64,000 bases of DNA from Ipomoea triloba. Its lineage: Eukaryota > Streptophyta > Magnoliopsida > Solanales > Convolvulaceae. The translations under genes were made by a program, and so were the position numbers. Below are positions 44,595 to 54,911 of this stretch, piece after piece; position 1 is the stretch's first letter; every line of letters starts with the position of its first letter. Where the stretch lies: contig NC_044925.1 in NCBI RefSeq assembly GCF_003576645.1, positions 14,307,405 to 14,371,404 on the forward strand. Direction: 5' to 3'. Under the pieces are notes generated by a model, which had not been told where the DNA came from, searched no databases, and saw only the letters and a list, made by a program, of their open reading frames with translations.

Positions 44595-45058
44595 TGATAA
44601 GCACCAAGAATAGCTTATTTTATGGGTCATTTACGGGCTAGAATTGTATAGTTTATTACCCATTTTATAAGAATTAGACAAAGTGTTCGATGAAATACCC
44701 CAACCGAATGAGGATGTGGGAGTCCAAAGTGTGACGCCACTTGGTGATGTGCCATGAACTCCCTAGTCTATTCCACATCTCGGGCTCACGAAACCATACA
44801 AAGATAGTCAACATAGAGAAGCCTAAGGCCCCGATCTCCGTCTTTACATTTCTTTTACACAACCACTATCAACCTTTCTACCTTCTTACCAATGAATCCA
44901 ACCCTTAGCAAATCTCGTAACTCTTTTCCTTCAACCTCTTAGATGCCAACACACTAATTCAATTCCCATTCGCCATCCTTGAGAGACACGACACTCGGGG
45001 AGTTTTGACTCTTCGTTTTACCACCTACATCCACACCTCACCGCAATACTACACATCA
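44595..45058 (+). mobile_element. 3' LTR of the ATTAC element with an internal deletion
   Basis: Only 464 bp. Sequence matching 39429-39498 is joined at 'ataagaattagacaaagtg' to sequence matching 40425-40813. About 925 bp, including all palindromes and the TATA box, is missing relative to the 5' LTR. The outer end and TSD are intact. Confidence 0.9.
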
Positions 45059-45063
45059 ATTAC

Positions 45064-45597
45064 CATTATTATATATCTCAAAGGATCCCTTCTTTGCCTA
45101 TGATGTGCCCCAAAAAAGCCACACTAATCCTCCAAAATTCACATTTAGATAACTTGGCATGTAATTGATTCTCTCTTAGTGTCTACAACGCAACCCTAGG
45201 GTGCCCTTCATGCTCAATGGGGTTCTTAGAGTAAACCAAGATGTCATCGATAAACACTATCACAAACTCATCCAAGTAGGGTATAAACACACGGTTCATT
45301 AGATCCATAAATACAGTTGCAGCATTTGTTAGTCCACACGGCATCACTATGAACTCATAATGGGCATATCTGGTGCGAAAAGTTGGCTTGGGTATATCCT
45401 TGTTTACCTCTTTCAACTGATGGTATCCTGGCCTCACGTCTATCTTAGAAAAGGTGCGTGCTCGTTTAAGCTGATCAAATAAATCATCTATCCGAGGTAG
45501 TGGGTACTTATTATTGACTGTTACTTGGTTCAACTCTCAGTAATCGATGCAAAGCTGCATGCTACCATACTTTTTCTTCATGCGCCTTACGCATACA
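45064..45597 (-). pseudogene. Reverse transcriptase fragment of the host chromovirus
   Basis: Minus-strand translation: MKKKYGSM-LCIDY, a stop in place of Arg, then [53 protein letters not shown] and the catalytic FIDDILVYS. After a shift near 45183 it continues TLRENQLHAKLSKCEFW and VAFLGHIIGKEGI. These are RT motifs in the right order for a Ty3/Gypsy polymerase. It is truncated at both ends and disabled by a stop and frameshift. Confidence 0.9.
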
Positions 45598-45667
45598 TAT
45601 CACGTACCTTAAGAAGTAAAACCATGCACCTTAAGCTTTTGGTTCACTCACGTATCAAGAATCACGC
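45598..45667. repeat. Degenerate CACGCACCTTAAG-type repeat, left part
   Basis: Imperfect units of about 22-28 bp ('atcacgtaccttaagaagtaaaa', 'catgcaccttaag'). The array is split by the solo LTR and continues at 49715-49785 with 'cacgcaccttaagcatacaaat' and similar. No gene. Its origin is unknown. Confidence 0.55.
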
Positions 45668-48600
45668 TGTAACACCCCAATTTTCAACTCTTACATTTAT
45701 TACAAATCCGTAATAATACATCAGCGGAAGCTTACATCTTATCAATAGAAAACTGGGTGCTACCGCCACACCTAGAGTGAATTCTATCACCTCTTTGACA
45801 AACTCCACTCTAAGTGCACAGGCTAAACTTACAACACTAACATACTACAACAACATCATAGTAGACCTCAACCTGCACTTCTCTTCTATTCTGAGCTCAT
45901 CGGCCACAGAGGTACTCACTAAACTGCATCTGATAAAGGGCACAATGAAGTGCAGTTAGCGCGACGGCTAAGTAAGAAAATCCATTGTCACTTTAGAGTA
46001 GACAAAGGTTTGAAAACATAGATAATCTGAAAGTTTTATAAAGTTTTACCCATGATTTGAAAATCTACCTGCAACCAAACGATTTATGAATAGCATAAAA
46101 GCGTATAAACCTTAAATCTTGTAAAGCTCTTCTCAAATAAGAATAATGGCATAACTTGCCGCTCAAAATCATTTTCATGCCCTTTTTGGACAAGTTTGCA
46201 AAATTTTACATTTCCAGGAATTCCATCATTTGCAATAGAACCGCAGCTCTAATGCTTATAATAATCTGAACCGCAGCCCAGAGTAACAACAATTTTCATT
46301 TGCAAATAGAACCGCAGCTCTATAATAATCTGAACCGCAGCCCAGAGTAACAATAATTTTCATAGCCAAAAATTCCACTTAGTTTCCCCTGAGTAAGCAC
46401 TTTGAACATTTCTCAATTCTCCTTCTCAAACCTTGGGCAGTGGCATTTCCCTGCCTTCCCGTCGGTCTCCTTATCCCAACCTAGGGCCATGGCACTCCAG
46501 CCCTCCCGTAGGTCCACCCTTATTCCAACCCCGGGTCGTGCATTTAAGCCTTCCCGAAGGTCCCCACCTTGTTCCAGAAACTAAGGGTTTGAAAACATTT
46601 TCCTTCCTTCAGTTTTTCTTTCTTAAATCATTTCTTTTGGACATATTTCACAATTGAGTCCAATACTTAAAATTGGTTACCTCATTAGCCCCTGAAGGAT
46701 TTTCAAAATACTTTCAATGCCCGCAGGCTTTTCAAACATCATTTTCTCATCACTCTCATGTAAAGTACACACTTACAAAAGTGGTATTTTCCCCAAAAAT
46801 AAGGTTTTGACAACCCGTTTACCAAAATAGCATACGTTCTGCAACGTAAGTTTTATAAACATTTTTACTTGCCGAAAGGCTTTTCAAGCATAGCTCAAGC
46901 ACGAGCAAAGATTCGAAGAAAGCATAATTGGACACAAGCTGGTCACTCATCGGATACTTCATCATATACAATACTAGGATATTCTTGGATATACTTCATA
47001 TTCAAGTCCCATACTTGAAATCAATCCCGCTAGTTATACACTTGTATATTCTACTAACACTACATATATCCATTTCCACTACTATTATAATAATAGTATG
47101 AACCCATAGTCAATCATTTATGAATCAATCGATTCATAGCGCCGTTAATATTCACATCCTTAACCTTATTCCTTATCATGAATCTCAGTTCATCGTACAA
47201 TCCAATCATCATCGGTAATCCATAATCATGGTTCCACAATTAACTAATAATAGATAGTTATCCTTGTCACTATCGACATCAACAACTTCTACCATGATCA
47301 ACACCATTAGATCATAACTTGAGGATATCGCACCTCCATAATCGATACTTAGTCACCCATAATCCAACAATTGACCTTAATCACTCTTAAACATTAATTA
47401 TTGTCATTAGTAACTACTAACCTTGTAATCCATCATCGACAACAAGTCAACAACATTATAACATCATTATCAAGTCCTCGAAAGCATTAATACCATTAGT
47501 TCGTAACTTGAGGTAAAGTCATTACCTAACCATAATCCAAAGTCGTTCAACAACTATTTCCTCAAAATTCACCATATACAATCTTTATCTCAATATTTCC
47601 ATATAACAATTTCCTTAATAAACATCGTAATATCATCACCACTCAAACTTCCTTTAAACCATAGTATATTTACCAAAGAGATATTTTAAATCCTCAAGTA
47701 AACATCAACAATCCCCAAATCAAAATAATCACTTCCAAGTTCTTAAAATAATAACCAAAGAGAGAATTCCAACCTCTCCAAATAAATTCTAAAAGAGTAA
47801 TTCCAATCTTTCAACATAACCACCAAATAGAGAGTATTGCCCATAACAAAGATCTCACAATAATCACCAAAGATAATCCTTCAAATAATTAGTCCCACCT
47901 TGATAATATATTAATTACCATTCCGTCTATTCATCCAGTCATTAAACCTTAATAACTATTATCAGTCCTTAATCACTATAATTAGAGCTTAATCACCTTC
48001 TGAACTCCATTGTTAATCCATCATTAATTACTAAGTCCTTAATTAAGCTCTAATTACTATCTATGATCATTACAATTATCAGTAATATCCATCCTAACTT
48101 TGTCACCATTTCATAACCCATGTATCAACATGTTATAACATCATCATCAGTCTCATAACCTCTTAGGTTCATTACAACCCCATCATCTAAACATCAACAA
48201 CTATCAAAGCTTAGTTTGATCTCACGAACATCAAACAACCTCATCTTCTAAACATCAATAATCAATAATCAAGCTTACACCATTTAATCTTACTTTCGCG
48301 CCCTTGGACGCCCGGTGGACGCACGTTCGCTACCGCGTCCACGGATTCTGCCTATTCTGGACAGTAATTCAGCTTGCGCAGTCCGAAAGATTGAGCCGGT
48401 AAAAATAGTTCCCGAACTCTTTTTCACTTGAAATTTTTATGGTAGAACCCTAACTCATAGTACTTGATGTTCATAAAAAGTTTTGGTCACCTAGGTTCAC
48501 GAATTAACACAGAAATTCCATTTTTGCCCTTGGCAGTGTGCTGTCCGGAATTTCTCTCTCTCTGGACCAGTTTTGGAGAAAAATTCGAAAACCATACTTA

Positions 48601-49406
48601 TACTACTCCGATCATTATGAAATTTTATATGTAGGTTCTACACTTATAGAACTACATGTATAAAAAAAATTGGATCAAAATACCTTACCGAATTTTCCCA
48701 GAAATTCACGGAATTCACTGCCAGAGACTATCTTAAATTCTTGTCAATATTTTCACTAGTATAAGTCTATATGGGTATAAATATAATAGGTACATGCATA
48801 TACGGCCATTATCATGTATAAAAACATATTCATAAAACTCCTAATCTCATTATTTACTAGCAATTGTCCACTTTCAAGTAACTAAACCGACTTAAGGGAT
48901 TTCTTACCTTTCGGGAGTGTACTAATACCGTAGAAGCAACTCTTGGATCTTTCCCCAAATTCACCTTAAAATCCTAGGGTCAAAATCAACACCATAACCA
49001 CAAATACAAAGAAACTAAGCTTAGATTCATGATCTAGGAAGGAATACAAAGCTTTCTACCGAATAATATTGAAATCTTACCGAACAAATTGGAGAGTTGT
49101 GTACAAGCTTGGCTATGGTTTTAATGGAGGAAAATGGTGAAGGAGATGAAGTTGCTCTCTCCCTTTCTCTCTCGTGTGAAATGGAAGACAAGAATGGAAC
49201 AAGAGGAATAACATGCTTTGGGACATTATCACTTTTGAGGCAAATGTTCTTATGGGAAGAAGAAATGGAATAAAATAATAAAGTATTTTTAAACTTATCA
49301 GTTGGGGTCCAAACAGATAAAGTTTCGGTAGAAAATAATTTAAACAGGAATAATTTTGAAACCGAAAATTTATCCCAGACTGAAACTTGAAATTGGGCTA
49401 GGTTCG

Positions 49407-49434
49407 GTACACCGCGAAATTCTGCGATGCTACG
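49407..49434. promoter_or_regulatory. Conserved palindrome of chromovirus LTRs, copy 3 (decayed)
   Basis: GTACACCGCGAAATTCTGCG and then ATGCTAC. The left arm is intact; the right arm has several changes. Same context and distance from the LTR end as copies 1 and 2. Confidence 0.4.
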
Positions 49435-49561
49435 ATCAAAATAAATTTTCGCTGCTATGAGCTGATTTAATTGAATAGGAAATTCAAGAATAATAATATG
49501 GTGTCTAATAATCTATTTCCTAGGATAGTCGGGTCCGAATACTAATTCCTAAAATTTTACG

Positions 49562-49580
49562 GTTCGTGACCGGCACGAAC
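49562..49580. promoter_or_regulatory. Second LTR dyad, copy 3 (intact)
   Basis: GTTCGTG-ACCGG-CACGAAC followed by GATCGCAACTTA, 135-153 bp from the LTR end. Confidence 0.45.
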
Positions 49581-49714
49581 GATCGCAACTTAATAACCAC
49601 TATACTTCCTTATAAAAAAAATTCTTTTGAAGCCTCGAGGGACCATTTCATGAATGTCATAGCCTAAGGAAATATTTTTCGAACTTAGTCTTACGGAAAA
49701 GCCGAGGGGTTACA

Positions 49715-49847
49715 CACGCACCTTAAGCATACAAATCACGCACCTTAAAAAGAAAATCATGAACCTTAAGAAGAAAATTACGCACCTAAAGCAACCGCAC
49801 AAACACATGGAAAACACCCAACCGTACAGGAACTGAATTCTATATGT
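49715..49847. repeat. Degenerate CACGCACCTTAAG-type repeat, right part, and flank
   Basis: Three to four units to about 49790 ('atcacgcaccttaaaaagaaa', 'atcatgaaccttaagaagaaa', 'attacgcacctaaag'), then about 55 bp in which I see nothing recognisable. Confidence 0.5.
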
Positions 49848-49850
49848 CTC

Positions 49851-49887
<37 letters not shown>

Positions 49888-49902
49888 GTATGTATATATT
49901 TG

Positions 49903-49951
<49 letters not shown>
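49848..49951. repeat. (TG)n(TA)n microsatellite, left of the CACTA element
   Basis: TG run followed by TA run up to the CACTA terminus. The right flank of the element (57712-57830) is again TA then TG repeat. The transposon thus landed inside a compound microsatellite. Confidence 0.9.
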
Positions 49952-49954
<3 letters not shown>

Positions 49955-49969
49955 TACAAGAAAAATCAC

Positions 49970-50600
49970 GATTTGCGACGGAAAAATTCCGTCGCGAAAA
50001 CAAAAAATTCCGTCGCAAATTGCATTTTGCGACGGAATTTTACATTTTCACGACAGAGTTCATTCTGTAGTGTCAAAGCTTGTCGTATTTGATTTCACGA
50101 TGAAAATAATCCATCACGAGCAGTGACGACGGAAAATGGTGGCGTAATTTTCCGTCCTAAAGTAGGCGACGAAAATCATTCCGTCGCGAATCCATCACTA
50201 TTTTGGCAACAGAAATGTTTATTTCGGTCGTCATCCAATAAAAAAATATTCCATCGCGTAACTCATATTCCGTTGCATATTTTTGTCACGAAATATAACG
50301 ACAAAAATAATTGTCATCGCGATTCCGTCGCTAACTTTTCCGTTGTAATTTTCATGTTTCGTCGCAAAATTTTGTCATAAGAAAAAGACGGAAGAAATTT
50401 TTGTAGTAATTCCATCGCTTGATATTCCATCGCAAAATTTGTTTTCCATCACAATATTTCGTCGTAAAAAGATAACGGAACTAATCACTATCACTATTCC
50501 GTCACGTTTTCGACGACAAATCTTTCTGTCACCAATTTCATCGCTATAATGAAAATGAATATTTCATCACTAAAATCATATTTTGTCGTGTATCTGCTAA
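49970..50600. repeat. CACTA subterminal repeat array
   Basis: More than a dozen short motifs in both orientations, CCGTCGC or GCGACGG with decayed forms (CCATCGC, CGTCAC), spaced about 15-40 bp. Only one recognisable copy is near the right end (57680). Confidence 0.85.
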
Positions 50601-50813
50601 ATTATTATTTTTTTAATATTTTGATTATTATTATTTTTTGTTAAAATTCTAATATTTGTATTTAAAATGTTAATATGCAAACCAGAATACAATATAATTT
50701 GTAATATAAAAGTAATACTACTTTGTAATTTAAAAAATTAAATATTGTACTTAATACCGAATTATATTCATGTCTAAACAACAATGGAGTAATCCATAAA
50801 AGAAAAATCAATA

Positions 50814-50900
50814 TCAAGTTGAATTCAGTTCTGATGAGGGTGATGATGAAGTACCAGCTCTCTCATTCTCAATAGCATCTAATCTTTGTTGTATATACTG
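50814..50900 (-). pseudogene. C-terminal exon of CACTA transposase-like protein, second half
   Basis: The minus strand encodes QQRLDAIENERAGTSSS then PSSELNST-stop at 50814. The preceding residues (QKMQDDIQNLKASMLLI) lie at 55853-55905, and deleting the nested element joins them in frame. A glutamine-rich helical tail is common at the C-terminus of plant CACTA/En-Spm proteins; the assignment is by context. Confidence 0.4.
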
Positions 50901-51153
50901 CTGAAAATCATCATATTTCCGACCACTTGTGGTTGGAAATGGCCTTAAATAGGTCGGAAAGGCCTGTTCCGACCACTTTTCCGACCAATTTGGGTGTTCG
51001 GAAAAATCCTCGTCGCTAACTCCGACCACTGGAGGAAGTGGTCGGAAAAAACGACCAACTGAGCGACCAGGCGAGTCCGGTAGTTGCGGTCACTATTTAG
51101 TCGGAATTTCCGACCACCTTGGTGGTCGGAAAACTGGAGGCAAAAAATCATTT

Positions 51154-51180
51154 CACTACAGAGAATCCCTCCCTGTAGTG
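51154..51180. repeat. 27-bp palindrome with CACTACAG arms
   Basis: CACTACAG and CTGTAGTG enclose 11 bp; with flanks the arms are 13 bp (CATTTCACTACAG). It looks like two CACTA-type ends back to back, next to the CCGACCAC array, and could be a scar of an older terminus. Confidence 0.6.
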
Positions 51181-51183
51181 AAA

Positions 51184-51219
<36 letters not shown>

Positions 51220-51278
51220 CAAGTTGGTAAAGATAATTGTTGAAAAACATATACACATTTAATGAAGAGAATTCATTC

Positions 51279-51407
51279 ATGAATGTACAATTTAAAACAT
51301 TCTAGAATTTAATTTCTTATTTAATCTGCAAACTATTACATCATGAATGTACAATTTAAAACATTCTAGAATTTAATTTCTTATTTAATCTGCAAACTAT
51401 TACATCT
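51279..51407. repeat. 64-bp tandem duplication
   Basis: Two essentially identical units beginning 'atgaatgtacaatttaaaac' and ending 'gcaaactattacatc'. Confidence 0.85.
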
Positions 51408-51959
51408 CTGCAAACCATTTCCTGCATAATGCTACCAACAATGGACCATAGGAGGAAGTGTGCAGTATCTGCAAACTATCACAAAAAATAAAAAATTTCA
51501 AACAGTAGAGTCAAAATAAAGGTAGCAACTCTTCTTTTTTTTTTGAGAAAAAATGTAGCAACTCTTGATTGTAATAGCAGAAAACACATGCAAAAAAATT
51601 GATTGTAAAACAGATTTTATTAAAACAGTCTTACCTCGTGATAGCATTCTAGTTTTCCTTCATCATAATAATACACAACCTAGTCTTAGAAACCAGATTG
51701 TTCTTAATTCCCAGGTTGCCAGATCATTACTAATTTGAAAAAATCTCATCACCTAAACAGGTCTAATTGTTGAAATGTTCATAGTTTTGTATTTCATGTT
51801 TATGCAAGTAGGATATGCATCCATAGTTCAAATGATATTGATGAAAGCTTAGAAAGGTGTATTAATATGGGAGGGAAAAGTATCCTAGCCTCCTAGGAGC
51901 ATATGCAAGCAATACAGAATAAAAAGCAGTACACAAAAACAAAAGCCATGGAGTTTTAC

Positions 51960-52041
51960 CTGTGAAACTCAACATGGCATGTGAAACAATGTCTAGTCTG
52001 GTTTGTTGTAGGGAATCGAAAATCAGCTGGAGCAGTTCAAT
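51960..52041 (-). pseudogene. Exon-like fragment of an unrecognised gene
   Basis: The minus strand has an acceptor-like CTTTCTCTCAG, an 82-bp open stretch (IELLQLIFDSLQQTR then LDIVSHAMLSFTG) and a donor-like GTAAAA. I do not recognise the protein. Its size, borders and strand match the recognised captured exons to its right, so I take it as another captured piece. Confidence 0.4.
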
Positions 52042-52455
52042 CTGAGAGAAAGATTAACGAAAGACATTATTTTAGCGAAAGAGGTCAACCTACAAAAGGT
52101 CAATATTAAGAGAATTTGGAGCAACTTACTTTTTACTAAGGCACAAATTCATAACTCACTGGAATAAATGAAATGCCATGTTAAAATTCTTCAAACCAGT
52201 TTGGATAAACTTATGTAAGACATGGATGAGCGTACATGACTATTATTGTGGTCTGCATATTGGTCGGTCACTGGATTGCCTTCCACATATCCCTACACAG
52301 CAACAAATTGCAAATGCCATAGTCCATTACATGCATCAACATTCCTTTAGCCCTTATCTAGATAGACTCAATAGACATAACGCGCACACACACCAATCAG
52401 GGGTGTATTACAATTTGCAGGAAATTTATAAAATAAATAAAAAGAAGAAACATAC

Positions 52456-52563
52456 CTCCACAGAGTTATGCAGATATTGATAGCCATTCATAATTTCTAG
52501 ATTAGTAAGGAGATCTTCTATTTTCCTACCAATCGCAACAACCCGAACAGGATCAAGATAAAC
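52456..52563 (-). pseudogene. Alanyl-tRNA synthetase exon fragment
   Basis: After an acceptor-like TATAG, the minus strand encodes VYLDPVRVVAIGRKIEDLLT. This matches the cytosolic alanyl-tRNA synthetase segment just before the ELCGGTH zinc/editing motif (YPDPVRVVSIG...). A one-base deletion then shifts the frame; in the other frame EWLSISA-stop-LCGG is readable, with the Glu codon changed to TAA. AlaRS charges tRNA-Ala in the cytosol or organelles; this piece cannot. It is fused directly to the RSH fragment on its upstream side. Confidence 0.8.
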
Positions 52564-52639
52564 CTATAGTTCCAACAACATTTGTATCTTCTACTGTATC
52601 ATGCAAGAGCTCAACAACAATTTATTCCCAGTCTAGTTC
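52564..52639 (-). pseudogene. RelA/SpoT homologue (RSH) fragment, HD-domain exon
   Basis: Acceptor-like TTTCATAG then ELDWE-stop-IVVELLHDTVEDTN. This continues the exon at 52710-52802 exactly as in plant RSH1 (ILGELELDWESI...LLHDTVEDT). The HD motif of the (p)ppGpp hydrolase domain is present, but the Ser codon is TAA. After VEDTNVV the sequence runs without an intron into the alanyl-tRNA synthetase fragment. Confidence 0.85.
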
Positions 52640-52709
52640 CTATGAAAGGCATTCAAAATCAGTTAAAATATCCTCTGAAAAGGGTGCTCCTAAAATATGT
52701 ATAGCTTAC

Positions 52710-52802
52710 TAGTTCTCCCAGAATTTGTGCTACTGCAACTGGGTGTATGGTGAAGGGCTCTCCATTGCAACACTTTTGACCATCATGTGCCTCAAAAGCT
52801 AA
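52710..52802 (-). pseudogene. RelA/SpoT homologue (RSH) fragment, first HD-domain exon
   Basis: 31 codons between acceptor ACTTTACAG and donor GTAAGC on the minus strand: LAFEAHDGQKCCNGEPFTIH then PVAVAQILGEL. Plant RSH1-type proteins have LAFEAH-GQKRRSGEPFIIHPVAVARILGEL, so RR is changed to CC and several residues have drifted. RSH proteins make or degrade (p)ppGpp, usually in plastids. The exon-intron structure is kept, which points to capture of genomic DNA and not to a retroposed mRNA. Confidence 0.9.
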
Positions 52803-53436
52803 CTGTAAAGTAACAGGCAGTAATATTCAATCTATTGGTTATTGAGCCATGCTAATAAGTTGTGAAGCATCACTCCTGTTGCAAGGAAAACATAGAGAAA
52901 GGAATGACAACACAAGAGAAGGCAATGTCCACAAAAATTCTAGGATATGAACATCTTTAAATGCCTCTAACCAATAAAGCTTTCCAGCTTTCCAGACAGG
53001 AGTTTTCAGTCTGCCTCTAACCAATAATTCTAGGAATAGTGTTACCAAACAATTCAAAACCTAGCTAAACCTCAACTAAGAAATTGATATGCAACACATT
53101 AAGCATAGCATAAGACATTTGTATGAATACATGTCAACTGATTAGTGATTACAATATAGGCAAGGATCCAGTAAGCTATGCTAGTGCGCTTGTGGAGAGG
53201 GGATAAGCACATCAACCACTAAACCCCTATTTTGCTTTCTCTTTCCCATTCATCTGTCATTACTCTACTGTTTATTATCTCACCACCACCGCAAGCCTAA
53301 CCCATAATGCAAGCTAAGCTATGACTTTTAGCCTTAAAATTCACGAGATAATGCAAGCAAATAACAGGAAAACCATTATTATGAACGGAAAAAAAAATAA
53401 AACAAAAAACAAAAAAAAAAAAAACAACGACTGACC
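52803..53436 (-). other. Intron-like sequence between captured exons
   Basis: About 630 bp without an open frame longer than 72 codons. At 52958-53035 a phrase 'tctaaccaataa' recurs around 'gctttccagctttccagaca'. The right end next to 53437 is A/T-rich with a GTCAGTCG donor on the minus strand. Origin not identified. Confidence 0.35.
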
Positions 53437-53763
53437 TGCTGTTGAAATCCTCGCCGCTGGTGTCGAAGTCGAAGCCGCTCACCGCCGCTGCTCTCGAGTC
53501 GTCGTCACCAGGAGGAAGTCAGATCTGGGAGATCAGAACCAGGGTCGTCGTCAGAGGCGGCGGGTTTGGCAGAGCTCAGCAGTGGCTGAGGCAGGTGTTA
53601 TGTCGGCGGTGGCCGGCGGTGGAGCGTGGTAGGGGCATCGACGGCCGGCCGAGAAGACAGATCTGAGAGAGTGAGAGTGAGAGTCGGAGGTTGTGGCGAT
53701 GGAGGCGGTGGTTGCGTCTGGTGAGAGTGAGAGAGAAAGGGAGAGGGAGAGTGAGAGGGACAA
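53437..53763 (-). other. GC-rich exon- or promoter-like block
   Basis: Markedly GC-rich against AT-rich surroundings. On the minus strand it ends in CAACAGCAG followed by GTCAGT, a good splice donor. The frame into the donor encodes VSGFDFDTSGEDFNSR but has no ATG after its last stop at about 53521. The far end is a CT-rich tract (CTCTCACTCTC), like a plant promoter/5' leader. It could be the captured first exon of a host gene; I do not recognise it. Confidence 0.4.
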
Positions 53764-54445
53764 ATTGGATCCGAGTGGACAGAAGACAGAACACTATTTT
53801 GTTTAATTTGTTTTTGAGAGAAAAAAAAATTCTATAATATCCAAGATGGCGCCCAAAAACAAATTTTATGTACAAGATGGCGCCCAAAAACCAAATTTTG
53901 GGTGAATTGGTGGGAATTAGATTTTAGTGAAATAAATTTCATATATTAATTGGTGGGAATTAGATTTTAGTGAAATAATAAATTTCATATATTAATAGCA
54001 AGAGTAATAAGATCTTTAGTATCAATAGCTAGAGTATATACTTTTAAAATAAGTATAGAATTAAAATTTTGTCACTAAATCATAAATCTTATGTGTTTGA
54101 TTTAGATTGTGAAATATAATATTACCTTGTTTGATTTAGATATTTTAAGTCATATAATCAATTTACTATATATATATTACCTTGAAAAATGGGATATTCA
54201 CATTACCTTGAAACATTATTGTCACATCAACTTTTAGGCAATATAACATTACCAAGTTGAAAGCGTAAATGGAACGGGGGGTTACGGTTACACTACAAAT
54301 AGTATGTTTGTGAATAAGTGGGGGAACGCTCGTATGTCAGCCGGTCAGTCTACCGCAGGACGACTGAACAGTCCGAGGCTGAGTGGTATTCCAAGTGGTA
54401 AGTGGTTACAAGCATGTTGCTAGAATAGTGTAGGTTGCAATTGCA
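53764..54445. other. AT-rich segment of the nested element
   Basis: Contains two short direct repeats: 'caagatggcgcccaaaaac' at 53842 and 53874, and 'ggtgggaattagattttag' at 53911 and 53951. No coding sequence is seen. Confidence 0.5.
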
Positions 54446-54557
54446 AGGTGAGCATGCTACTATTACAGGGTGAGCAGACTGTTATTACAGGGTGAGCACA
54501 TTGCTATTACGGGGTGAGCAAGCTTCTATTACAGGGTGAGCAGGCTGCTATTTCGGA
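54446..54557. repeat. 22-bp tandem repeat, five units
   Basis: Units of the form GGGTGAGCA-nnn-TGCTATTACA, about 22 bp, with changes mainly in the three variable bases. No known function. Confidence 0.85.
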
Positions 54558-54849
54558 GTGCAAGTTGCAATTGAAAGGGTTACACGAGGTGTAGACCGCG
54601 ATGTAGATTGATGTTGCAGGATGGAGATTACAAGTAGTGAGTAGTAGTTGTTATAATCAAATGGAGATGAGAAGTGAGGGGGAGACCCTTCTTATTTATA
54701 CTAATCAAGTCGGTCACCGCATTTAATGGTCGAGGTTGCAGAGCTGCAAGTTGTCAATCGCCGCCCCGCAAGCGCAAGTTGGACAGCTTTAGTGAGAGGT
54801 TTTTTTACTCGTCATTAATTTTTTGTCACTAAAAATTATTTTTCTTGCA

Positions 54850-54904
<55 letters not shown>

Positions 54905-54911
<7 letters not shown>

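Larger units (their letters stand above)
39429..45058 (+). mobile_element. Complete non-autonomous Athila/Tat-like element, TSD ATTAC
   Basis: 5630 bp with both LTRs and 5-bp repeats ATTAC at 39424-39428 and 45059-45063. Order: 5' LTR, primer-binding site, Pro/Tyr-rich ORF (decayed), conserved 3' region, polypurine tract, shortened 3' LTR. No pol domain. It sits between the reverse transcriptase and integrase of the host chromovirus. The internal region is clearly related to 8108-9867. Confidence 0.93.
45668..49714 (-). mobile_element. Chromovirus solo LTR, TSD CACGC
   Basis: Plus strand TGTAACACCCCAATTTTC ... GAGGGGTTACA, 4047 bp, flanked by CACGC at 45663-45667 and 49715-49719. Related to 16905-20448 and 1-834. 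It contains a near-tandem repeat at about 46230-46370 ('gaaccgcagctcta', 'gaaccgcagcccagagtaac') and a long AT/TC-rich stretch (46900-48300) without coding potential. ORFs at 46402-46657 are overlapping Pro/Ser frames and are not called. Confidence 0.93.

Noticed and set aside
52839..53057. 72-codon ORF between captured exons, hydrophobic and membrane-like
   Set aside because: It lies in intron-like sequence, lacks splice-consistent borders and resembles no known protein.
53551..53887. Ser/Leu-repeat ORFs (MSLSLSLSL...)
   Set aside because: They arise from a CT-rich tract; the frame does not reach the splice donor at 53437.
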